This document shows, piece after piece, positions 1-6,602 of a DNA stretch of 45,153 nucleotides. The stretch is from Actinomyces sp. (GTDB taxonomy: Bacteria; Actinomycetota; Actinomycetes; Actinomycetales; Actinomycetaceae). Location of the stretch: NCBI RefSeq assembly GCF_029851875.1, contig NZ_JARKVC010000027.1, forward strand, positions 1 through 45,153, given 5' to 3'. Numbering within the stretch: position 1 is the stretch's first letter; the number at the start of each line of letters is the position of its first letter. The notes beneath the pieces were generated by a model. The model was not told where the DNA came from. It ran no database searches and saw only the letters and a program-made list of their open reading frames with translations. The position numbers were made by a program, and so were the translations under genes.

Positions 1-155
1 AGCGGGGTTTTATCAAGGCTGAGGTCATCTCCTTTGACGAGCTGATGGAGCTGGGGTCGGTTGCGCAGGCGCGTGCTCACGGCAGGATGCGCATGGAGGG
101 CAAGGACTACGTCATGCAGGACGGGGATATCTACGACTTCAGGTTCAACGTCTAA
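1..155 (+). CDS. ychF: Redox-regulated ATPase YchF, C-terminal end (partial)
   Basis: The window opens inside a reading frame (third frame) that gives about 50 residues and stops with TAA at 153-155. The translation contains the run GFIKAEVISFDEL, then a GRMRMEGKDY segment and the ending DIYDFRFNV. This is the usual end of the TGS domain of YchF/Ola1, an Obg-related P-loop ATPase that binds ribosomes. The ATPase domain and the start codon lie before the window. The family call rests on recognition of this short, well conserved tail, and the gene appears intact at its 3' end. Confidence 0.85.
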   Translation, partial: RGFIKAEVISFDELMELGSVAQARAHGRMRMEGKDYVMQDGDIYDFRFNV

Positions 156-199
156 CGCCTTCACGTAGATAGAGGTTGGGCCGGAAGGGGTAGAGATCG

Positions 200-403
200 T
201 TGACTGCCACTGAACGAATTGAGCCGACTTACCCGGGAGAGGTCCTCATGGAGAGTTTCATCAAGGGCTTTGGTGCCACGCAGAACAGGATTGCTATGTC
301 GATCGATGTCCCGCCTCGGCGGATCAACGACCTCGATTGCGGGCACGATGTGGCAGATGCGCAGGCGCAGGTCGCAGCGGTCAAGCCGTTGAAGGTCGCA
401 TGA
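200..403 (+). pseudogene. HigA-like XRE antitoxin, N-terminal fragment
   Basis: Residues 1-45 match the start of HigA-family antitoxins: a YPGEVLMESFIKGFG segment, then TQNRIAMSIDVPPRRIND, which covers most of the helix-turn-helix. A full HigA is about 90-105 residues and continues with a GKR.ITADTALRLA-type helix. Here that part is replaced by an unrelated Ala/Val-rich tail and the frame stops at residue 67. The start is a TTG at 200 with a GGAAGGGG stretch before it. Its stop overlaps the ATG of the next GNAT gene (ATGA, 400-403). No HigB toxin gene is present upstream. It is probably a remnant; a short, still expressed DNA-binding protein cannot be excluded. Confidence 0.6.
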
Positions 404-915
404 CCGACTTCGCCGAGTATGCGCCGGGCGCGCACCTGACAGGCCCCGACGACGTGGTCGACACACGCTCTGCGCTGTCGGCTGATGCTGATGCGCTGGC
501 AGCAGTCATGGCTGTGCGTGGTGGTTCCGTTGCCGGGCACGTCGCGGCCGCTCGGCGTCTGATCGCGCGTCTTGATGTCCTCAGGATCGCCGAGAAGGAG
601 GGAATGGCGGTCGGCTGGTGCGGCGTCCAGAAGGCTTCGATCTTTCCGGATTCCGGCCCCGAGTGGTTGATCGCCGGCGTGACGGTCATTCCTGAGGCGC
701 GTCGGCGGGGAATCGCGGCGCGTCTCCTGAGGGAGGTGCTCCAGACGACTCCGAGAAGCGCGAAGGAAGAGCCGATCTTCAGCGTGGTCAATGCCAGGAA
801 CCTCGCGTCTGTTGACCTGCACCATCAGGTGGGGTTCGTCGAGGTCAGGCGATCAGCGACCTTTGCAGGCATCGAGTTCACCGGCGGCGAGGGCGTGCTG
901 TTGAGGTATCTCTGA
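400..915 (+). CDS. GNAT family N-acetyltransferase
   Basis: A 171-residue protein that transfers an acetyl group from acetyl-CoA to an unknown amine. The acetyl-CoA binding signature is visible as VIPEARRRGIAARLL (around residues 92-106), preceded by the beta-4 strand LIAGVTV, and a later asparagine-rich turn (VVNARNLASVDLHHQVGFVEV) matches the family's C-terminal half. I chose the ATG at 400 because it overlaps the stop of the HigA-like fragment, suggesting translational coupling; the frame is open further upstream. Pairing of a DNA-binding protein with a GNAT resembles GNAT toxin-antitoxin operons, but those usually use a ribbon-helix-helix antitoxin and the partner here looks truncated. 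Substrate unknown. Confidence 0.8.
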   Translation: MTDFAEYAPGAHLTGPDDVVDTRSALSADADALAAVMAVRGGSVAGHVAAARRLIARLDVLRIAEKEGMAVGWCGVQKASIFPDSGPEWLIAGVTVIPEARRRGIAARLLREVLQTTPRSAKEEPIFSVVNARNLASVDLHHQVGFVEVRRSATFAGIEFTGGEGVLLRYL

Positions 916-1016
916 CCCTGGGGCAGAGGTTGTGCCAAGGCGGACCTTGATCAAGACCCGCTTTCACGCATGGTCCCGATGACCAATCGCCTGCAGGCAG
1001 GTGCGATGATGGGGAC

Positions 1017-1520
1017 GTGAGCAGTATCCGGTCACAGGTCCGAATTCGCTCCTATGACAGTGCCGATGCCAGCGAGACACTACGCATTTTCTACGACGCT
1101 GTTACGGTGACGGCGTCGGCGGACTACTCACCCCAGCAGATCAAGGCATGGGCGTGTCCTGGTGGTCGCGATCTCGGCGACTGGAACCGCTCGATGCTCA
1201 CGCGCGAGAGCTACGTCGCTGTCCTTGACGAACAGGTGGCCGGATTCTCAGACGTGAGTGCTGAGGGCTACATCGACATGCTGTTTGTCTCTCCACGTTT
1301 CGCGCGTCAAGGCGTCGCACGGGAGATGCTGACATTTCTTGAGGCGCGGGCGAGGCATCTGTCAGCGAGCCGTCTCTATGCGAACGTCAGCGTGACAGCG
1401 CGTCCGCTCTTTGAGTCCCTCGGCTTTCGCGCGCTGAAGGAGCAGCACCCCGTGAGAGACGGTGTGGCCCTGACCAATTTCCTCATGGTCAAGATTCTCG
1501 ACAGGACTGAGCAGGACTGA
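1017..1520 (+). CDS. GNAT family N-acetyltransferase (YafP-like)
   Basis: A 167-residue single-domain acetyltransferase starting with GTG. It opens with the typical beta-1 VRIRSYDSADASETLRIFYDAV, has the strand YIDMLFVSP followed by the acetyl-CoA loop RFARQGVAREML (about residues 92-106), and ends with the ARPLFESLGFRALKEQ segment common in YafP/ElaA-like GNATs. It lies 101 bases after the first GNAT on the same strand, so the two may be co-transcribed, but it is not obviously a duplicate of it. No regulator is adjacent. The acetylated substrate cannot be read from the sequence. Confidence 0.85.
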   Translation: MSSIRSQVRIRSYDSADASETLRIFYDAVTVTASADYSPQQIKAWACPGGRDLGDWNRSMLTRESYVAVLDEQVAGFSDVSAEGYIDMLFVSPRFARQGVAREMLTFLEARARHLSASRLYANVSVTARPLFESLGFRALKEQHPVRDGVALTNFLMVKILDRTEQD

Positions 1521-1692
1521 GAACGTCCCACTGAGCTCCTACCAGGGCTCCTGACACTGTGGAGACTCCAGCGACTCATCCCGGGATCCTCATAGAGGGC
1601 TCGTGGAGCTGTCGGGACTGGACCTGGTGAGACCACCAGTGCCTCTCGTTCCGGGTCGGCGCGTGAGTGTCTGTGCCGGCTGAGGTAGCCGC

Positions 1693-2247
1693 TCAGCGGA
1701 GTTCCTTGACCATCGCCAGCCGTGGGGCGGTCTCCAGCCCGAGCTCCTTCTCGTGCTCTCGCAAGCCACGCAGACCGGTCCCGAGCTCCGCGTCCTCCAG
1801 GGGCTGCCAACCCAGGCGCTGGTAGTACGGTGCGTTCCAGGGCACGTCCCGGTAGGTGCACAGCGTCATCCGGTCATAGCCATGAGTGCGAGCCCAGCAC
1901 TCCGCAGCCCTGATCAGGGCTGCCCCGATGCTCTGCCCGGCGGCTGACGGAGCCACGCTCACCTGCTCCAGGTGCGCGGCGCCGTCGACGACGTCGATGC
2001 GCGCGAATCCCACGAGCTCGCCAGATCCTGCCTCGGCGACGATGACGCGACCGTCCTGCTGCGCCTCGGCGTGGTCCTCCGGCTGAGACTGCGGGGCGTC
2101 AAGAACGCACTGGAGCCCGACGTCGGCGAACTTGGCGTCCGCAGCACGCTCAACGAGGCAGATCTCCGTCAGGTCGTCAGCGGAAGCCAGGCGTAGTGAG
2201 ACGTCTGCTGGCTGGCCGTGCGTGGTCGGCGGGGCTTGCATAGGCAC
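1693..2247 (-). CDS. GNAT family N-acetyltransferase
   Basis: A 184-residue reverse-strand GNAT, convergent with the two preceding acetyltransferases. Visible parts are an N-terminal LRLASADDLTEICLVERAA helix-strand, the acetyl-CoA site VSVAPSAAGQSIGAALIRAA (about residues 96-115) and the C-terminal signature WNAPYYQRLGWQPL. The third GxG position is replaced (SAAGQSIG), still within family variation. It is the third GNAT in 2.2 kb, each with a distinct sequence. The start gives a non-conserved, Pro/Gln-rich head; a later start is possible. The bases between 1521 and 1692 hold no gene, only a small 6-bp hairpin at 1624-1639. Confidence 0.85.
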   Translation of the reverse strand: MPMQAPPTTHGQPADVSLRLASADDLTEICLVERAADAKFADVGLQCVLDAPQSQPEDHAEAQQDGRVIVAEAGSGELVGFARIDVVDGAAHLEQVSVAPSAAGQSIGAALIRAAECWARTHGYDRMTLCTYRDVPWNAPYYQRLGWQPLEDAELGTGLRGLREHEKELGLETAPRLAMVKELR

Positions 2248-2307
2248 AGGGCGTTCCTAACAGAATTGCGTGAGGTCATGCGTCGCCGAACGCCGAAGGA
2301 GAGACGC

Positions 2308-2733
2308 ATGAGCTACCGGTTCCGTCAGGTTGACGTCTTTGGTGACGATCCCTGCACAGGTAACCCGCTCGCCGTCGTCCTGGACGCCGAGGGGCTCAGT
2401 GTGGAGCAGGTGCGGCGCTTCGCCGTGTGGAGCAACCTGTCGGAGTGCATCTTCGTGCTCCCTCTCGCCCAGCCCGGTGCGGACGCGGACTGGGGGTTGC
2501 GGGCCTTCTTCACTGACGGTGACGGACCCCTGCGTGAGGACCCGGTGACTGGCAGCCTGAACGCTGCCGTGGCGCAGTACCTCGTGCGTACCGGTCGAGC
2601 CAGCCTGCCGTACGCGGCTGCGCAGGGCACCGTCATGGGGCGTCGTGGCCGCGTCTACCTCAGTGGCGAGGACGGCGAGACCTGGGTGGGTGGTCGGGGC
2701 CAGGTGTTTGTGCCCGGGCAGGTGGAACTGTGA
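2308..2733 (+). pseudogene. PhzF family isomerase with internal deletion
   Basis: The first about 66 residues match the PhzF family start: FRQVDVFGDDPCTGNPLAVVL, then WSNLSECIFVLP, which includes the conserved acid Glu46. The frame then jumps to REDPVTGSLNAAVAQYLV, which in full-length proteins (about 270-300 residues) lies in the C-terminal half. About 130 residues are missing, including the region with the conserved GHPT.G histidine. The remaining frame is 141 residues, still open, with a good GGAGAG ribosome site before ATG 2308. The loss of the middle domain core suggests a non-functional remnant created by an in-frame deletion. Its stop overlaps the DUF2200 fragment that follows. Confidence 0.8.
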
Positions 2734-2831
2734 GCAAGGGTGGCCGCTCGCTTGAGGAGTTCTTCGCTCAGGCCCCGGCTCTCAACCCGGGCCGTGAGCT
2801 CACCACCGGTTCCGCGAATCCGTCGGTTTAG
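2730..2831 (+). pseudogene. DUF2200 protein, 3' fragment
   Basis: A short frame of 33 residues reading GGRSLEEFFAQAPALNPGREL followed by a few residues and TAG. It matches the segment [TS]FE.FF..AP.LNPNR.LITG in DUF2200 proteins and the same part of the pseudogene at 4016-4314. The 5' two-thirds of the gene is absent, replaced by the PhzF remnant, and the 3' end is cut by the left arm of the palindromic repeat at 2821-2895, which supplies the stop codon. It is therefore a relic. The function of DUF2200 is not known to me. Confidence 0.6.
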
Positions 2832-2895
2832 GTCCGGAACAGTCGATCCCCATGCTTGCCACACCCGAACCGACTGTTACCGGCCTAAACCGACG
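2821..2895. repeat. Palindromic repeat (25-base arms)
   Basis: Left arm 2821-2845 (CGTCGGTTTAGG...CAGTCG) is almost the exact reverse complement of the right arm 2871-2895 (CGACTGTT...CCTAAACCGACG), with a 25-base loop. The only disagreement is a shift of one base in the middle. Related arms recur at 4253-4433. This looks like a REP-type or miniature inverted-repeat element rather than a terminator, since no T-run follows and the same arms recur beside the second DUF2200 copy. Confidence 0.75.
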
Positions 2896-3002
2896 AACGT
2901 CAGGGGGAGCGCTGTGATCCTGCGGGCTGATGAGCGGTCCGGGTGGCGGTGCTTGGTTGTGTCACACACCTAGCAACGCCTCTTGCGGCATCGCGAGACT
3001 GA

Positions 3003-3060
3003 TATGCTTGCGCTACAACGTCCCCCACGCCTCTCAACGATGCGCACTTGGGGGATTTTT
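3003..3060 (+). ncRNA. Hairpin with T-run before the Abi_2 pseudogene; possible RNA remnant
   Basis: TCCCCCA at 3021-3027 pairs with TGGGGGA at 3049-3055 around a 21-base loop, directly followed by TTTTT at 3056-3060. A TATGCT that could serve as a -10 lies at 3003-3008. A short transcribed RNA ending in an intrinsic-terminator-like hairpin would sit about 20 bases before the Abi_2 start. Structured RNAs are known to accompany some AbiF/Abi_2 genes; identity with such an RNA is my inference from position and shape. The alternative is a plain terminator or attenuator. Confidence 0.35.
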
Positions 3061-3080
3061 CATTCTTGAAAGGTGTGTCG

Positions 3081-3988
3081 ATGGGGCATATGCGTCAGCG
3101 CGGTTCGGAGGCCTACGACAAGCCACCGCTGTCCTAGCAGGAACTCGTTGAGCGCATGCGTAAACGGGGCTGCTGATACCTGATGATGTTCTGCATCTGC
3201 ATGTCTTCGATCGAGAGCTGAGGCTGCTCGTACTGGATGCTCTCTGGAACGAGTCGAAGTGGCGGTTCGGTCATCGTTGACTGATCACATGTCTCTTTAC
3301 GCAGGCGGGCCGTTCTGGTACGAGAACGCGGCATATGTTGCTGATGCTGGCGAACAAGAGCGATTTCTTGAGAGTGTCGACCACATGTGTCAGGCGCAGC
3401 TTCGTCGTCCTTCTGAGAGGGTCGATGGTGCTTTGGTTTACCGGTCTGCACTTGAGCACTATCTCCTGACATATGGGACTCCACAACATCCTCCGTCATG
3501 GGTTCTTGTCGAGGAGCTCACCATCGGGCAGCTCAGTAGGTTGTTCGACAATCTTGCCCGGACCGCTGATCAGAACGCTATCGCCCGGCCGCTCGGGGTC
3601 TCCGCCGCACTTCTTAGCTCATGGCTACGGAGCTACGTCCGAGTGCGGAATATCTGTGCTCACCATGGTCGTCTGTGGGATCGTGCTCTAGGAGTTCCAC
3701 CTAGCTCCCTCGTTCGAAATACGTCCAGTGGCTGGAGCATCCCGCTGTCGTGTCAGATAGCTCGCGTCGTCGGGAACGGTTGTATCCGGTGCTTGTGTCT
3801 CTGCAGGCCACTCTCTTTACGATCTCTCCGTCGAGCTCATGGGCTGCACGACTGCCAGAGTTGTTGGACCGCCATCCAGAAGGTCCTTTGGAGCCGATGG
3901 GAATCCCTGCGGCTGGAGGGACGACGACTTCTGGCGTGCTGCGATTGACGCCAGTGCCTCTCCGGTGCAGACGCGGCTGATGAAGTAG
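3081..3988 (+). pseudogene. Abi_2 (AbiD/AbiF-type abortive infection) protein, multiply broken
   Basis: The pieces of an Abi_2 HEPN protein can be read in order but in changing frames: YDKPPLS then a TAG (3135-3137), QELVERMRKRG then TGA (3174-3176), DDVLHLHVFDRELRLL (from 3185), ERVEVAVRSSL through WVLVEELTIGQLSRL to VRNICAHHGRLW (3247-3717), KYVQWLEHPAVV to RLYPVLVSL and ISPSSSWAARL (3717-3905), and GWRDDDFW to the TAG at 3986-3988. About 60 residues seem missing near 3177. That makes two stops, about four frame changes and one deletion. The HEPN ribonuclease motif RNICAH (3646-3663) survives. Family members are phage-defence or toxin-like proteins; this copy cannot be made as one protein. 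Confidence 0.85.
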
Positions 3989-4015
3989 AGGGATGAGCCT
4001 GGGCGCTCTCCGCTC

Positions 4016-4314
4016 ATGGAGGTGGACTACCGCATCTTCTCTCTTCCTTTTACGTACATCTACTCGCGCTATCTCGCCAAGATCGAGCGCACGGGACGCC
4101 GGACGACAGAGCTGGAGGCGGCTCTGACCTGGCTGGATACGGCGTCGTCGGCCTGACGCAGGCTCGGGAGGACGGGCGCTCGCTCGAAGACTTCTTTGCT
4201 CAGGCCCCGGCTCTCAACCCGGACCGCGAGCTCATCACCGGCGCCGCAAGTCCGTCGCTTGAGGCCCGCAACCGTCGGCACCCACCTAGCCAGCTCTACA
4301 GATCCGTCGCTTGA
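4016..4314 (+). pseudogene. DUF2200 family protein, frameshifted
   Basis: From ATG 4016 the frame reads MEVDYRIFSLPFTYIYSRYL, then ERTGRRTTELEAALTW, which matches the DUF2200 start (HRIF..PF..VYPHYV..E.KGRT...). In the expected WLTGYD motif near 4130 a few bases are lost: the original frame stops at 4154-4156, and the neighbouring frame continues GYGVVGLTQAREDGRSLEDF, FAQAPALNPDRELITG. After LITG the family sequence (VVCG...) is replaced by sequence of the palindromic repeat family and stops at 4312-4314. Intact members are about 115 residues. Both the frameshift and the truncated end argue for a dead gene. Confidence 0.7.
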
Positions 4315-4433
4315 GGTCTTGAACAGTCGATCCCCTATGGTTCTCGCCCCCGAACCGACTGTTCCCGGCCTAAGCTGACGCCCCGGACTAACCCAGACCC
4401 CCCAAGCCGACTGTTCAGGGCCTGAGGCGACGG
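4253..4433. repeat. Nested palindromic repeats
   Basis: Two inverted repeats sit inside each other. The inner pair is 4305-4329 (CGTCGCTTGAGG...CAGTCG) with 4356-4380 (CGACTGTTCCCGGCC...GACG). The outer pair is 4253-4278 (CGTCGCTTGAGGCCC...) with 4408-4433 (CGACTGTTCAGGGCC...GCGACGG). All four arms belong to the same family as those at 2821-2895. The left outer arm lies in the broken 3' end of the DUF2200 gene. The arrangement suggests one element inserted into, or duplicated next to, another. Confidence 0.7.
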
Positions 4434-4460
4434 AATTGTGGGTGGGGCAGAGGGCGCTGT

Positions 4461-4520
4461 GGGTCTGATCCGGCCGGGGCGGGCCTGATCCAGCCGGGGC
4501 GGGCCTGAAGCGACGGACGT
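4461..4520. repeat. 20-base tandem repeat ending in a palindrome arm
   Basis: GGGTCTGATCCGGCCGGGGC (4461-4480) is repeated with two changes at 4481-4500 and begins a third time at 4501, where it runs into GGGCCTGAAGCGACGG, another right-arm copy of the palindromic repeat family. About 130 bases remain before ddh, with no gene seen in them; the ddh promoter must lie in or after this tract. Confidence 0.65.
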
Positions 4521-4651
4521 GGGGGTGAGCACGGAGGCTGGCGCGGGGCGACGGCGCTGCTCGCCACCTTCTGGACCGTCACCTGCCGGCAACATCCGCT
4601 TTCCGTAGGGTGGGTGGTGTACGGCTCCCAGACACCAGGACAGGAGAAGAC

Positions 4652-5623
4652 ATGATCCGCGTCGCCATCAACGGATACGGCAACCTCGGCCGAGGAGTCG
4701 AGCGGGCTGTGGCCAAGAACGAGGACATGGAGCTCGTCGTCGTCTTCACACGACGGGACCCCTCCACCGTGGTGACCGCCGGCGCCCCGGTCGCCCGTCT
4801 TGAGGACATGCCCGCCTGGGCGGACAAGGTGGACGTGTGTCTCAACTGCGGCGGCTCGGCCACGGACCTGAGCGCCCAGACCCCGACCGCCACCGCCTAC
4901 TTCGACGTCGTCGACTCCTTCGACACGCACGCCCTTGTCCCCGAGCACTTCGCCGCCGTCGACGCCGCCGCCCGCGAGGCGGGGCACCTCGCCGTCGTCT
5001 CGGCAGGCTGGGACCCGGGACTGTTCTCCATGCTCCGCGTCCTGGGCGAGGCCGTCCTGCCCGATGGCGCCTCCACGACCTTCTGGGGCCCCGGCGTCTC
5101 CCAGGGCCACTCTGACGCCCTGCGCCGCATCGACGGCGTGGTGGACGCCAAGCAGTACACCCGTCCCGTCCCGGCCACTGTCGAGGCGGTCAAGGCCGGC
5201 GAGCCGGTCGAGCTGACCACCCGCTCCATGCACACCCGCGACTGCTACGTCGTGGCGGAGCCGGGCGCGGACCGCTCCCGCATCGAGGCCGAGATCAAGG
5301 CCATGCCTTACTACTTCGCCGACTACGACACGACCGTCACCTTCGTGAGCGCCGAGGAGCTCGCCTCCCACCACGCCGGTATCCCGCACGGGGGGCAGGT
5401 GATCCGCCGCGGTGAGACCTCCGACGGCGTGGCCGCCACCATCGGCTTCGACCTCGCCCTGGGCTCGAACCCCGAGTTCACCGGAAGCGTGCTGGTGGCG
5501 GTGGCGCGCGCTGTCGTCGCCATGGCCGGGCGCGGGGAGCGTGGGGCCCGCACGGTCTTCGACCTCACGCTTGCAGACCTGTCCGCCCGTACTGACGCGG
5601 AGCTGCGCGCCCACTACCTGTGA
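4652..5623 (+). CDS. ddh: meso-Diaminopimelate D-dehydrogenase
   Basis: A 323-residue enzyme that reversibly makes meso-2,6-diaminopimelate from tetrahydrodipicolinate, ammonia and NADPH, a one-step alternative to the succinylase branch of lysine and cell-wall DAP synthesis. The N-terminal Rossmann motif GYGNLGRG is at residues 8-15. Other family blocks seen are the GSATD loop, TFWGPGVSQGHSDALRRI, and HAGIPHGGQVI near the end, all close to the Corynebacterium enzyme in order and length. The ATG at 4652 follows an AGGAGA ribosome site. It stands alone, directly after the decayed region and before a patatin gene. dapC and dapD of the other branch are also in this window. Confidence 0.95.
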   Translation: MIRVAINGYGNLGRGVERAVAKNEDMELVVVFTRRDPSTVVTAGAPVARLEDMPAWADKVDVCLNCGGSATDLSAQTPTATAYFDVVDSFDTHALVPEHFAAVDAAAREAGHLAVVSAGWDPGLFSMLRVLGEAVLPDGASTTFWGPGVSQGHSDALRRIDGVVDAKQYTRPVPATVEAVKAGEPVELTTRSMHTRDCYVVAEPGADRSRIEAEIKAMPYYFADYDTTVTFVSAEELASHHAGIPHGGQVIRRGETSDGVAATIGFDLALGSNPEFTGSVLVAVARAVVAMAGRGERGARTVFDLTLADLSARTDAELRAHYL

Positions 5624-5708
5624 GCCGTGGCGCCACAGGCCTGCGGGCGGCGCACGGGCTGGCCCTGGTGACCCAGCCGGGTGATACTGGACGGGGAGGG
5701 GGAGGACC

Positions 5709-6593
5709 ATGAAGATCGCACTTGTCCTCGGTTCCGGCGGTGCTCGCGGCTACGCGCACATCGGCGTCATCGAGGAGCTCACGGCTCGCGGGCACGAGGT
5801 CGTCGCCGTCTCAGGGGCCTCGATGGGTGCCCTGGTCGGTGGCCTGTACGCCGCAGGTGCCATGGACCGCTTCACGCAGACCGTCCGCGGGATGTCTCGC
5901 ACCGAGGTCCTGCGCTTCGCCGACCTCACCCTGACCCAGCCCGGTCTGCTGCGGGCGACGAAGATCGTCGGTCTCCTGGAGGACCTGGTCGGGGACGTGC
6001 GCATCGAGGACCTGCCGATCCCCTACACTGCCGTGGCCACGGATATCGAGCGCCGGCGCGAGGTGTGGTTCCACGAGGGCCTGCTCGTCCCGGCCATCCG
6101 CGCCTCGATCTCGATCCCGACCGTCTTCACCCCGGTGCGCCTGGGCGGACGGCTGCTGGTGGACGGTGGAGTGCTCAACCCGTTGCCGATCGAGCCTTCG
6201 CTCAGCGAGGAGGCCGAGCTCATCGTCGCTGTCTCCCTGTTTGGGCGGCGTCTGGGCCTGGACCGCAGCTCCCCGGACCGCGAGGCTGCGGCCACGGAGT
6301 CGGAGCGCTGGATCGACCGCCTGCCTGAGAGCCTGCGTCAGCTCATCCCGGGACGCGTGGCCACCGAGACCAAGCCGGCCACGCCCTCGGTCACGCTGGC
6401 GGACATGCTCTCTACCACCCTGGACGTCATGCAGGGGCAGATCGAGCTGGGACGCTCGGCCATGAGCCGCCCTGACGTCATGATCTCGGTGCCGATCGAG
6501 ACCTGCCGGGTCACCGACTTCCAGGAGGCCGACCGCGTCATCGAGGTCGGACGCGACCTGGCGCGTGGGGCCTTCGACGCTGCTGGGCTGTGA
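5709..6593 (+). CDS. Patatin-like phospholipase (RssA/NTE type)
   Basis: A 294-residue cytosolic serine hydrolase with the patatin fold. The oxyanion-hole glycines are in GSGGARGYAH (residues 8-17), the nucleophile elbow is GASMG (Ser38), and the catalytic Asp of the Ser-Asp dyad is in VDGGVLNPLP (Asp152). The domain ends near residue 190; the rest is a less conserved helical tail of about 100 residues. There is no signal peptide. A GGAGGGGGAGG stretch before ATG 5709 provides the ribosome site. It may release fatty acids from membrane lipids, but the true substrate is not evident. It lies 85 bases after ddh on the same strand, and 9 bases before the next gene, so those two are likely co-transcribed. 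Confidence 0.9.
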   Translation: MKIALVLGSGGARGYAHIGVIEELTARGHEVVAVSGASMGALVGGLYAAGAMDRFTQTVRGMSRTEVLRFADLTLTQPGLLRATKIVGLLEDLVGDVRIEDLPIPYTAVATDIERRREVWFHEGLLVPAIRASISIPTVFTPVRLGGRLLVDGGVLNPLPIEPSLSEEAELIVAVSLFGRRLGLDRSSPDREAAATESERWIDRLPESLRQLIPGRVATETKPATPSVTLADMLSTTLDVMQGQIELGRSAMSRPDVMISVPIETCRVTDFQEADRVIEVGRDLARGAFDAAGL

Positions 6594-6602
6594 GGCGCTG
6601 AG

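Noticed and set aside
1624-1639. Small CTGGTG/CACCAG hairpin as a terminator
   Set aside because: Only 6 bp with no T-run; too weak to call.
4415-5710. 431-codon reverse frame across ddh
   Set aside because: It mirrors ddh on the opposite strand and has no recognisable motif.
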